DNA of 64,000 bases, from contig NZ_FOTF01000007.1 of assembly GCF_900114485.1 (NCBI RefSeq), positions 62,001-126,000 on the forward strand, in the 5' to 3' direction. The notes under the pieces were generated by a model. It searched no databases, was not told where the DNA came from, and saw only the letters and a program-made list of their open reading frames with translations. The position numbers and the translations under genes were made by a program. Each line of letters opens with the position of its first letter. Position 1 is the stretch's first letter. Below are positions 56,482 to 64,000 of this stretch, in pieces. The stretch is from Loktanella salsilacus. Lineage in GTDB: Bacteria; Pseudomonadota; Alphaproteobacteria; Rhodobacterales; Rhodobacteraceae.

Positions 56482-57524
56482 CGGTACAGGATCACGCCGC
56501 CAGTTTCCTGAACATCCACATCAGTATACCGGGGATCTGTCGATTCCAGAACAATGACGCCAACGATCTCTCCACCTGGAAGGGTCGTTGTGTCGCCTGA
56601 GACGAGACCATTAAACGTGCCGGTCTCATAAACCTCAATCCCGCCGTCTCCATTGGAAATATATGACCCCATTTCGGTCGTAATCTCGCCGTTAGAATCG
56701 ATGGATGGGCTGCCTTCTTGAATTGAAATGGTAACATCGGGCAATTGCAGGTCTGTATCGCCGGTCCCAAGTGTGATTTCGTTGCCAAATTGGTCAATTG
56801 CAATACGGTTCGTCAGGCGACCTTTTACTGCGTCGTTAGCGTTGAAATCCTCAAAGTCGATTTGCATCGACATGTCGCCAGTTGTGTATTCAAGCCCACC
56901 ACGGTTGTCAAAAACCCGAATACCGGAATAGTCGCCGCTAAAGTTCGCCTGACCGCTAGTTGGTAGCGTCACGCCGCCTTCGCGCTGATACACAAAACCG
57001 CCATAGCCATAAGGAACGTAGCCGCCTGTCCGAACGATAGCATAGCTTGTGTTCGGCTCTCCGTCCGTTTGGTTTTTGCTGACGGCGTAAAGGGCGCGAT
57101 AAGGGGTGACCTGATCAACGGGAGTCCCTGTCAGCGGATCATTGACCGAAGAGCTTGCACCGAAGACCCGAGCTGTGCCTACAGTGCCGAGCGTGCCGGG
57201 GAGGCGCGTATAGACGTTTGCTCCGTCAAAACCGATACCGTCTACCATGAAGGTGTCGGTTGCGCTGTCGTATGCAACTTCCTCGACAAGGCCGCCGCCA
57301 TCGACGGCTTCTTCAAAACGGAAGATACCGGTTTCAGCGCTGGCCGTCGTGGTGCCAGGCAAAACAGTGACTGCACCGTCATTTGTGATTCCACCATCTT
57401 CATCAGTTGTGTCGGTCGTATCCGTTGTATCTGTATCTGTATCAGCGTCATCAAATAAGGGCTGTCCATCGCCGCAGGCTGTAAGCAAAGCAAGCAGAGA
57501 GCTCGCGAGAGTTAAACGGATCAT
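56478..57524 (-). CDS. TbpB-like surface lipoprotein (probable Slam cargo)
   Basis: A 348-residue lipoprotein with lipobox LTAC (Cys17), then a low-complexity Asp/Thr linker (DADTDTDTTDTTDTTDEDGG, residues 26-45) and Gly/Asp-rich beta-strand repeats such as YGYGGFVYQREGG, GQANFSGDYSGIRVFDN and the closing GGEIVGVIVLES, the style of the C-terminal eight-stranded transferrin-binding-protein-B barrel. The ligand is unknown. The frame is open to 57602, but ATG 57524 starts the signal peptide. Its stop overlaps the Slam start (ATGA). Confidence 0.75.
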   Translation of the reverse strand: MIRLTLASSLLALLTACGDGQPLFDDADTDTDTTDTTDTTDEDGGITNDGAVTVLPGTTTASAETGIFRFEEAVDGGGLVEEVAYDSATDTFMVDGIGFDGANVYTRLPGTLGTVGTARVFGASSSVNDPLTGTPVDQVTPYRALYAVSKNQTDGEPNTSYAIVRTGGYVPYGYGGFVYQREGGVTLPTSGQANFSGDYSGIRVFDNRGGLEYTTGDMSMQIDFEDFNANDAVKGRLTNRIAIDQFGNEITLGTGDTDLQLPDVTISIQEGSPSIDSNGEITTEMGSYISNGDGGIEVYETGTFNGLVSGDTTTLPGGEIVGVIVLESTDPRYTDVDVQETGGVILYR

Positions 57525-57687
57525 GGAATCGTCCTTTGGAATGGCTTTAATTTGAACTTTACTGTCCGGGGCTGACAGCGCTGAGTCAATGCGCGCCGCC
57601 ATATCGCCGCCGGTTTGTTCACCACTTATGGAGGTTTTGCCACGCCCCGCCTAAAGTGCAGCGATTCGCGATAAAAGGACGATCCCC

Positions 57688-58608
57688 ATGCCCGTGACCC
57701 CGGACCAACAGGCCGAAATCGATGCCCTGCGCGCCAGCCCCCGCCAGACGTTGCGGGCCGTGTCCGACGGCGCGGAAAAGCATTTGTACACAGCGCACCC
57801 CGTGCTGGATCACGGTTTTGTCCGGCTGATCGACTATATGGGCGACGATGCCGCGATCTGTCAGGCCGCCCGTGTGTCATACGGCAAAGGCACCAAATCC
57901 GTGCAGAACGACGAAGGGCTGATCCGCTATTTGATGCGGCACTGGCACAGCACACCGTTCGAGATGTGCGAGATTAAGCTGCACGTCAAACTGCCCGTCT
58001 TTGTCGCGCGCCAGTGGATCCGTCACCGGACGGCGAATGTGAACGAATATTCTGCGCGGTATTCGATTCTTGATCGTGAATTCTACATGCCTGATCCGTC
58101 CCAATTGGCGGCGCAAAGCACCATCAACAATCAGGGTAGGGGCGCCAGCCTAACACCCGATGAATCCGCGCGGGTGCTGGACATCCTCAAGGGGGACGCC
58201 GCGCAAACCTATGATCACTATGCGGAAATGATCGCCGAAGAAGGTCCCGACGGCACCCCAAAGCAGGGCCTTGCCCGCGAGCTTGCACGCATGAACCTGC
58301 CCGCGAACATCTATACTCAGTGGTACTGGAAGGTGGACTTGCACAACCTGTTCCACTTTTTGCGCCTGCGCGCCGACGCCCACGCTCAATATGAAATCCG
58401 CGTTTATGCCGACGTGATTTGCAACATCGTCGCCGACTGGGTCCCCGCCGCTTACGGTGCCTTTGCAGACTACCGTCTGGGCGGGGCCGTGCTGTCTGCC
58501 AAGGGACTAGCCTGTCTGCAGCGCATGCTGAAGGGCGAGGAGGTCACGCAAGAGACCTCTGGCATGAGCAAGGGCGAATGGCGGGAGTTTCAGGGCGTCT
58601 TGGCGTAA
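57688..58608 (+). CDS. thyX: FAD-dependent thymidylate synthase
   Basis: Converts dUMP to dTMP using FAD, NADPH and methylene-THF. The 306-residue enzyme carries the ThyX motif [11 protein letters not shown] (Arg112, His113, Arg114 and Ser122, the RHRx7S signature). Alternative to ThyA, common in alphaproteobacteria. Followed by a gene-poor region. Confidence 0.95.
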   Translation: MPVTPDQQAEIDALRASPRQTLRAVSDGAEKHLYTAHPVLDHGFVRLIDYMGDDAAICQAARVSYGKGTKSVQNDEGLIRYLMRHWHSTPFEMCEIKLHVKLPVFVARQWIRHRTANVNEYSARYSILDREFYMPDPSQLAAQSTINNQGRGASLTPDESARVLDILKGDAAQTYDHYAEMIAEEGPDGTPKQGLARELARMNLPANIYTQWYWKVDLHNLFHFLRLRADAHAQYEIRVYADVICNIVADWVPAAYGAFADYRLGGAVLSAKGLACLQRMLKGEEVTQETSGMSKGEWREFQGVLA

Positions 58609-59035
58609 TCTCAGCGCTTCGATCCTCTTGATCGCCTGACCTTCGGTCGGTGCTATCGTCGACGACACTCGTTTGAACTGCGCTTTGCTGATGCCGCATG
58701 CCGGGAATTTCCGGCATGCGACCTGTGGCGCAGAGGACTAACCCCTTTAAGTTGTCCGGAATCGGTCGAATCGAGACGATTCTGGCAGGGGAATTTGGCT
58801 GCGCACGCGTGCTGGACTTTGATCGTTTGAGGCAAAAAATAGCCTTAATTGTGCAACGATATCTGGTTAATGACGCTACGTCCGAACGGTGTCTTGGCGT
58901 GTTTGAGCGCTGATATAAAACGATTTTTCAGGAAATTAACATTTTTCGGGGAAATCTTGCCCCGTGTTCCCATAGTGCGCTTTGCCCGTATCCGATAATT
59001 TTGCCTTAGAAATGACAAACGCCTTGGGGGTCAAA
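58609..59035. other. gene-poor region after thyX
   Basis: About 427 nt without a convincing gene. It contains a small GACC-TTC-GGTC hairpin near 58640-58650, the 26-nt palindrome at 58695-58720, an AT-rich stretch around 58840-58960, and a CGGGG...CCCCG stem at 58948-58965. A 71-codon frame from ATG 58698 lies partly inside the palindrome and has no recognisable family, so it is not called. A promoter for the small ORF at 59036 may lie in the AT-rich part. Confidence 0.5.
58695..58720. repeat. near-perfect 26-nt palindrome
   Basis: CGCATGCCGG (58695-58704) and CCGGCATGCG (58711-58720) are exact inverted arms around GAATTT. It could be a transcript-end hairpin (no T-run) or an operator. Confidence 0.6.
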
Positions 59036-59194
59036 ATGCACGCTACAAAATGTTCGACCGCAACTTCTAGTTTTCCGGAAATCCAGATGGCTATTCTGGA
59101 CCGTCTGTCTCAGCAAGCCGACCGGTTGGCGGCACCGCCACAGAAGACGAAAGCAAATATTTTGCACCGCTGGACGCGTTTGCTGTCTTGGTAA
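59036..59194 (+). CDS. small hypothetical protein, 52 residues
   Basis: ATG 59036 is preceded by GGGGG at 59026-59030, a good ribosome-binding site; the frame is open to 58982. The product has a short N-terminal part (MHATKCSTATSSFPEIQ), a probable helix (MAILDRLSQQADRLA), and a basic end (HRWTRLLSW). No family recognised. Coding is plausible because of the spacing and RBS, but unproven. Confidence 0.4.
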   Translation: MHATKCSTATSSFPEIQMAILDRLSQQADRLAAPPQKTKANILHRWTRLLSW

Positions 59195-59467
59195 TGTGAT
59201 GATGCGCACCCAACTCCGGTTTTGAACCGTCGAGTTTGGGATGGTCTGCCAACCTAGCGCAAATCACCACCCGTTGTTTACGATTAGCCAGTTTTCAGAG
59301 TGCTTTAAAGCCCGCACGGCATCCGCCGGAGCGGGCTTTATCGTGCGAATTGAGCCCTTGGCGCTCGCGGCAGGCCGCGCGGCAAGTGGCTCTTGATTAT
59401 TCTCGTGCTATGTCAAATGTCACGCGCGTCAGTCTTGTTTTGTCAAAGCCATAAGGTGTTACCCACT
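59195..59467. other. intergenic region with hairpin, possible small RNA
   Basis: About 273 nt before the ArsC-like gene, with no recognised coding region. It ends a transcript at the hairpin 59307-59339; a short RNA or the 3' UTR of the small ORF could be encoded there. Confidence 0.35.
59307..59339 (+). terminator. hairpin terminator
   Basis: AAAGCCCGC (59307-59315) and GCGGGCTTT (59331-59339) form a perfect 9-bp stem around a 15-nt loop, followed by ATCG. The A-run on the left and T-run on the right let it work in both directions. Confidence 0.75.
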
Positions 59468-59791
59468 ATGAAGGTTTTCAGCCTCAAATCCTGCGATACC
59501 TGCAAAAAAGCGATCAAAGCGCTGCGGGATGCGGGCCATGATCCGCAGATCATCGACGTGCGCGCCGACGGGCTGACGGATGCTGACCGCGCGGCGATCA
59601 TCGGTCAGTTCGGTGATGCGGCGATTAACAAATCGTCAACCACGTGGCGGAACCTAGAGGAGGGGGAGAAGGCGCAGCCTGTGGCCAGTCTGCTGACCCT
59701 GTATCCGACGCTAATGAAGCGTCCGGTGATCCAGAACGGCGATGTTTGGACAATTGGCTGGAAGGCAGACGCGCAAGCCGCGCATCTGTAA
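59468..59791 (+). CDS. ArsC/Spx-family protein
   Basis: A 107-residue thioredoxin-fold protein with CDTC near the N-terminus (KSCDTCKKAIKAL, Cys9/Cys12) and the Arg-containing TLYPTLMKRPVIQNGD typical of the arsenate reductase/Spx group. No arsenic genes are near; a general thiol or regulatory role is as likely. The frame is open to 59393. Confidence 0.85.
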   Translation: MKVFSLKSCDTCKKAIKALRDAGHDPQIIDVRADGLTDADRAAIIGQFGDAAINKSSTTWRNLEEGEKAQPVASLLTLYPTLMKRPVIQNGDVWTIGWKADAQAAHL

Positions 59792-59817
59792 GGCGGCCCA
59801 CCTTTCGGCAGGCCGCC
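59792..59817. terminator. shared hairpin between arsC-like gene and thrS
   Basis: GGCGGCC (59792-59798) and GGCCGCC (59811-59817) form a 7-bp GC stem in the 33-nt gap between convergent stops. No clear T-run. Confidence 0.55.
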
Positions 59818-59824
59818 CAAGTGT

Positions 59825-61771
59825 TTAGCGCAGGTCCGGCGCGGTCGCGGACAACGCCAGCTCTGCCACGATCTCGTCCAGCGCCATGACTTTCGTCTGC
59901 TGTTCGCCCAAGCGGCGGACAGAGGCGGTGCGCTCTTCAACCTCGCGGCCGCCCAGCGCCAGAATGATCGGCACCTTACCGACAGAGTGTTCGCGGACCT
60001 TGTAGTTGATCTTTTCGTTGCGGGTGTCCGCCTCGGCGCGGATGCCTTTGGCGCGCAGGGCCGCGACGACTTCCATGGCATAGTCGTCGGCATCGGACAC
60101 GATGGTGGCCACGACAACCTGACGTGGGGCCAGCCAGAATGGCAGCTTGCCGGCGTGTTCCTCGATCAAGATGCCGATGAAACGTTCAAAGCTGCCCAGC
60201 ACGGCGCGGTGCAGCATCACAGGGCGATGCTTGTCGCCGTCGGCGGCGACATAGTTGGCGTCCAGACGTTCGGGCAAGTTGGGGTCGACCTGCAAAGTGC
60301 CGCACTGCCATTCACGGCCAATCGCGTCGGTCAGCGTGAATTCCAGCTTGGGGCCATAGAATGCACCTTCGCCGGGCAGCAGTTCAAACCCGTAGCCAGC
60401 GGCCTTGCAGGCGTCGCCCAGCGCAGCCTCGACCCGGTCCCAGCTTTCGTCGCTGCCGATCCGCTTTTCAGGGCGGGTGGACAGTTTGATCGTCCAGTTC
60501 GTAAACCCAAGGTCGGCGTAGACCGAGGCGAGCAGTTTGATGAACTTTTCGGTTTCCGCCACGATCTGGTCGTCGGTGCAAAAGATGTGGGCGTCGTCCT
60601 GCGTAAAGCCGCGCACGCGCATGATGCCGTGCAGCGCGCCCGACGGCTCGTAACGGTTGCACGATCCGAATTCGGCCATGCGCAGCGGTAGGTCGCGGTA
60701 GGATTTCAGGCCTTGGTTAAAGATCTGCACGTGGCAAGGGCAGTTCATCGGCTTAAGCGCGTTGACTGTCTTTTCGCGGGCGTGATCCTCGTCGACTTCG
60801 ACGATGAACATGTGGTCCTGATAGTTGTCCCAGTGGCCGGATTTTTCCCACAGCACGCGGTTCACGACCTGCGGGGTGTTGACCTCGACGTAGCCGTCAG
60901 CGCGCTGCTTGCGGCGCATGTAGTCCTGCAGTTCGGTGTAGATCGTCCAGCCGTTCGGGTGCCAGAACACCTGACCGGGGGCCTCTTCCTGCATGTGATA
61001 CAGGTCCATCTCGCGGCCAAGCTTGCGGTGGTCGCGCTTTGCGGCTTCCTCCAGCATATGCAGGTGGGCCTTCAGGTCCTCTTTGTTGGTGAAGGCGGTG
61101 CCGTAGATGCGTTGCAGCATGGCGCGGTCACTGTCGCCGCGCCAATAGGCACCGGCGATGGACATCAGCTTAAAGCAGTCGCCGGGGACTTGGCCGGTGT
61201 TCTGCAGGTGCGGGCCGCGGCACAGGTCCTGCCAGTCGCCGTGCCAATACATGCGCAGCGGCTCGTCGCCGGGAATGCTCTCGATCAGCTCGACCTTATA
61301 AGGTTCGCCGCGGTCTTGGTAATACTGGATCGCCTTGGGGCGGTCCCAGATTTCCGTGCGCACATCATCACGCTTGTTGATGATTTCCTTCATCTTTTTC
61401 TCGATGGTCGCAAGGTCTTCTGGTGTGAAGGGCTCCTTGCGGTCAAAGTCGTAATACCAGCCATCCTTGATCACCGGGCCGATGGTGACCTGCGTGTCAG
61501 GCCAGATTTCCTGCACGGCGCGGGCCATGATGTGGGCCAGGTCATGGCGTACCAGTTCCAGCGCGGGAACGGCGTCTTTCATTGTGTTGATGGCGATAGA
61601 GCTGTCGGCGTCAATGGGCCACTGCAGGTCATAGTGCTGACCGTTCACAGTCGCGGAAATTGCCTTTTTGCGCAGGGACGACGAAATGTCCGCCGCGACA
61701 TCGCCAGCGGTGACGCCAGCATCATAGCTGCGCGCATTGCCATCGGGAAAAGTAAGGGTGATCTGGGCCAT
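59825..61771 (-). CDS. thrS: threonyl-tRNA synthetase
   Basis: A 648-residue class II synthetase: TGS domain ([23 protein letters not shown]), editing domain ([25 protein letters not shown]), catalytic domain with motif 2 ([32 protein letters not shown]), motif 3 ([19 protein letters not shown]) and a C-terminal anticodon-binding domain. HxxxH of the editing site is seen in HDLAH. Confidence 0.96.
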   Translation of the reverse strand: MAQITLTFPDGNARSYDAGVTAGDVAADISSSLRKKAISATVNGQHYDLQWPIDADSSIAINTMKDAVPALELVRHDLAHIMARAVQEIWPDTQVTIGPVIKDGWYYDFDRKEPFTPEDLATIEKKMKEIINKRDDVRTEIWDRPKAIQYYQDRGEPYKVELIESIPGDEPLRMYWHGDWQDLCRGPHLQNTGQVPGDCFKLMSIAGAYWRGDSDRAMLQRIYGTAFTNKEDLKAHLHMLEEAAKRDHRKLGREMDLYHMQEEAPGQVFWHPNGWTIYTELQDYMRRKQRADGYVEVNTPQVVNRVLWEKSGHWDNYQDHMFIVEVDEDHAREKTVNALKPMNCPCHVQIFNQGLKSYRDLPLRMAEFGSCNRYEPSGALHGIMRVRGFTQDDAHIFCTDDQIVAETEKFIKLLASVYADLGFTNWTIKLSTRPEKRIGSDESWDRVEAALGDACKAAGYGFELLPGEGAFYGPKLEFTLTDAIGREWQCGTLQVDPNLPERLDANYVAADGDKHRPVMLHRAVLGSFERFIGILIEEHAGKLPFWLAPRQVVVATIVSDADDYAMEVVAALRAKGIRAEADTRNEKINYKVREHSVGKVPIILALGGREVEERTASVRRLGEQQTKVMALDEIVAELALSATAPDLR

Positions 61772-61921
61772 TATACTGGCTCCTCATCGGTTTGGCGCCC
61801 ACGGAACGCCCGGTTGCGGGATATGTGTGGCGCTTAGATGCCGTTTGGTGCGCGCGGGGTCAAGAGGCTGGCGTATGCGCGGTTTGCGGTTAAGTTTGCG
61901 GCGCCAAAGCAGGGAAGCGTC

Positions 61922-63202
61922 ATGCCGCAAGATTTTGCCAAAACTGTCTTTAACCGCGTAACGCGGGATGCAGGTGCCAGCGGTGGTTTGGACAAGGACG
62001 CGCAGCAGGCCGAGCCGGGCAATTTTCTGCGTCATATCGCGGCGCTGTCGGGCAGCAAGCTGGCAGACGGGTTGATCGACCCCAAGCTGGTGCTGTCATG
62101 GCTGCTGACACATCTGGGGGCGGGATCGTTCTGGGTTGGCCTGCTGGTACCTGTGCGCGAAAGCGGCGCGTTGCTGCCGCAGCTTTTTACGACGCCCTAT
62201 ATTGCAGCCTCGCCCTATCGCAAATGGTTCTGGGCGGGCGGATCGGCGGTGCAGGGCGTTTGCGCGGGCGGGATCGCGGTAGCGGGGCTCACGCTGCAAG
62301 GCGCAGTCGCCGGGGCGGTGATCGTCACGCTGCTGGGCGTGCTCGCGCTGGCGCGGTCGGTCTGTTCGGCCAGCTACAAGGACGTGCTGGGCAAGACGGT
62401 CGGCAAGTCCCGGCGGGGCACGGCCACGGGTTTTGCCAGCTCTGCCGCCGCCGTTGGCGTTATCGCCTTTGCAATGGTGTTGCTGCTGGACCTTGGCGAT
62501 CGCGCGGTCATCGTGATCGCCGCGCTGCTACTGGCGGCGGCGTTCTGGCTGATTGCCGCGGCGGTGATGGCGGGGCTCAAAGAGCCGCATTCCCAGCCAG
62601 AGGATGCAAGTGGCATCGGGTTGCGCCAGTTCCGTCTGCTGCGCACCGATCCACAGCTGTTGCGTTTTATCGCAGTGCGCAGCCTGTTGGTCGGCACCGC
62701 GCTTGCGCCGCCGTATTTCCTGCTGCTGCGCCCTGATAGCGCGCTGAACCAACTTGGGGCGCTGGTCCTGGCCTCGGCCACCGCGGCGCTGGTGTCGAGC
62801 TATGTTTGGGGGCGCTTGTCTGACCAGTCGTCGCGCAAGGTGTTGATGTATGCGGGGATTGCGGGCGGGGCGGTGCTGTCGGCGGTTGTCGCACTGACGC
62901 AGGTAGGGTGGATCGCCGCGCCGGGCGTGATCCCCGTGGCGCTGTTCGGCCTGATGATCGCCTACCAAGGCGTCAGGATCGGCCGGTCCACGCATCTGGT
63001 CGACATGGCGGATGAAGGCGACCGCGCGCCCTATACTGCGCTGTCGAATACCATCGTCGGGCTGGTTCTGCTGGTCGCGGGCGGTCTGTTCGCGGCTGTG
63101 GGGGCGGCGTCGGTGCCCCTTGTCATTGCCCTGTTCGCCGTGATGTGTTGGGGCGCGGCGGGACTGGCCGCAGGATTGAAAGAGGTGCAGGCCGATGCCT
63201 AA
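61922..63202 (+). CDS. MFS transporter
   Basis: A 426-residue protein with about 12 helices (AGAVIVTLLGVLALARSV, IALFAVMCWGAAGLAAGL and others). An unusual feature is the N-terminal about 50-residue polar stretch before the first membrane segment. WGRLSDQSSRKVLMYAG resembles the MFS motif A. Substrate unknown. Overlaps the hydrolase gene by 8 nt. Confidence 0.85.
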   Translation: MPQDFAKTVFNRVTRDAGASGGLDKDAQQAEPGNFLRHIAALSGSKLADGLIDPKLVLSWLLTHLGAGSFWVGLLVPVRESGALLPQLFTTPYIAASPYRKWFWAGGSAVQGVCAGGIAVAGLTLQGAVAGAVIVTLLGVLALARSVCSASYKDVLGKTVGKSRRGTATGFASSAAAVGVIAFAMVLLLDLGDRAVIVIAALLLAAAFWLIAAAVMAGLKEPHSQPEDASGIGLRQFRLLRTDPQLLRFIAVRSLLVGTALAPPYFLLLRPDSALNQLGALVLASATAALVSSYVWGRLSDQSSRKVLMYAGIAGGAVLSAVVALTQVGWIAAPGVIPVALFGLMIAYQGVRIGRSTHLVDMADEGDRAPYTALSNTIVGLVLLVAGGLFAAVGAASVPLVIALFAVMCWGAAGLAAGLKEVQADA

Positions 63203-63941
63203 CATGTTGAAAACACCGCAGGGGCGGCAGATCGCTTATCACCACACGACCGGGCAGGGACCGACGATTGTGTTTCTTGGCGGGTTCAAATCCGACATGG
63301 GCGGCACCAAGGCTGTGCATCTAGAGGCATGGGCGCAGGCACAAGGCCGCGCGTTCTTGCGGTTCGACTATTCCGGCCACGGCGAAAGCAGCGAAGCCTT
63401 TACCGACGGGGCCATCGGCGATTGGTTCGCAGATGCCCGCGCCGCGCTGGACATGGTCAAGGGGCCGCTGGTGCTGGTCGGCTCCAGCATGGGCGGCTGG
63501 ATTTCCCTGCTTTGCGCAAGGGCGATGCCGGAACGGATCGCGGGGCTGGTCACCATCGCCGCAGCCCCTGATTTCACCGAGGACAGCATGTGGGCCAGCT
63601 TTGACGCCAGCCAGCGGGATGCCCTTTTGCGCGACGGCCAGATCGCGCTGCCGTCAGAGTATGGCGATCCTTATATCATCACCCGCCGCCTGATCGAGGA
63701 TGGCCGCGATCAACTGGTCTTGCGCAGCCCGCTGGACCTGCCGTTCCCGGTGCGGTTTCTGCAGGGGACAGCCGATCTGGACGTGGATGTCAGCGTCGCG
63801 CTGCGGCTGATGGATCATGTCACGGGGGACGATGTGCGGCTGACTCTGGTCAAAGGCGCAGACCACCGTTTTTCCGACCTAGACTGTCTGGACATGATAA
63901 CAGCTGCGGTGACGCAGGTGCTGGACCGCGCCGCTGACTGA
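63195..63941 (+). CDS. alpha/beta hydrolase (ABHD10-like)
   Basis: A 248-residue cytoplasmic hydrolase: FLGGFKSDMGGTKA (oxyanion region), GSSMGGWISL with the nucleophile Ser, GTADLDVDV with the acid Asp and GADHRFSD with the catalytic His. It resembles the palmitoyl/acyl-protein thioesterase ABHD10 group. Coupled by overlap to the MFS gene. The remaining about 59 nt to the window end show nothing recognisable. Confidence 0.87.
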   Translation: MPNMLKTPQGRQIAYHHTTGQGPTIVFLGGFKSDMGGTKAVHLEAWAQAQGRAFLRFDYSGHGESSEAFTDGAIGDWFADARAALDMVKGPLVLVGSSMGGWISLLCARAMPERIAGLVTIAAAPDFTEDSMWASFDASQRDALLRDGQIALPSEYGDPYIITRRLIEDGRDQLVLRSPLDLPFPVRFLQGTADLDVDVSVALRLMDHVTGDDVRLTLVKGADHRFSDLDCLDMITAAVTQVLDRAAD

Positions 63942-64000
63942 TCTGCCGCAACGTCTTGCTTTGGATCGGGCTGCGCCGCCACTAGCGTCCGCTGGAACAA

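Noticed and set aside
58698-58913. A 71-codon frame in the region after thyX
   Set aside because: The start lies inside a near-perfect palindrome and there is no ribosome-binding site or family resemblance.
63815-64000. A minus-strand frame open to the right edge
   Set aside because: It overlaps the end of the alpha/beta hydrolase gene and has the composition of a shadow frame.

Overview
The window is a compact, GC-rich chromosomal segment, almost certainly from a marine Rhodobacteraceae (Roseobacter-group) alphaproteobacterium. The evidence is the gene content and order (divergent choXWV / betIBA, pccB-pccA with small accessory genes between them, the perM-hdaA-ppk-ppx cluster, YebC, short-form ProS, ThyX, DUF6497 and sunset-domain proteins), a BetI-type operator, a perfect FNR-type box, and several copies of the intergenic element with the core GGAGTATTT...GGCAAGATGAA that is common in this family. 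No tRNA, rRNA, CRISPR array, prophage or insertion sequence was seen. Most of the window is core metabolism.

Layout. 1-2.5 kb: purine deamination (3' part of an 8-oxoguanine deaminase, a CAP-fold lipoprotein, guanine deaminase). 2.6-8.2 kb: MgtE magnesium channel, 5-formyl-THF cyclo-ligase, a YmdB-type phosphodiesterase, an SLC13 permease with RCK_C domains, and YebC. 8.2-14.9 kb: choline uptake (choXWV, minus strand) diverging from the repressor and oxidation genes (betI-betB-betA, plus strand) around an operator, together converting choline to glycine betaine. 15-16.9 kb: a secreted nuclease and a Bcr/CflA efflux pump. 17.1-25.6 kb: propionyl-CoA carboxylase beta and alpha subunits and methylmalonyl-CoA mutase, i.e. 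propionate entry into succinyl-CoA, with small poorly known proteins between. 25.7-28.9 kb: a tightly overlapping VOC-GNAT-DjlA-EEP run. 28.9-34.5 kb (minus): exopolyphosphatase, polyphosphate kinase, an Hda-like DnaA regulator and an AI-2E-family permease. 34.6-40.2 kb: ProS, peroxiredoxin, DUF2937, ThuA, and the lipoprotein-releasing ABC system. 40.2-42.3 kb: a small DMT transporter and two paralogous small cytochromes c around a DUF3047 protein. 42.4-43.3 kb: an AT-rich, apparently foreign AbiTii-domain gene. 43.3-53.7 kb: ParE, a secreted alpha/beta hydrolase, oxidoreductases, MATE, DedA, an aminotransferase, an XRE regulator coupled to SdhE, and a MarR regulator. 53.7-57.6 kb (minus): a DUF1194 protein, glyoxalase, and a Slam outer-membrane protein translationally coupled to a TbpB-like lipoprotein. 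57.7-64 kb: ThyX, a gene-poor stretch with hairpins and a small ORF, an ArsC/Spx-like protein, ThrS, an MFS transporter and an alpha/beta hydrolase.

The two regions that look most accessory are the AbiTii gene, whose sampled base composition is about 41% GC against about 67% in the adjacent gene, and the Slam/lipoprotein pair, a candidate surface-display system with an unknown ligand. Architectural signals of note are a family of five double-hairpin intergenic repeats, one of which supplies the betB ribosome-binding site; five convergent gene pairs that overlap by exactly 4 nt; and a perfect hairpin between choX and choW.
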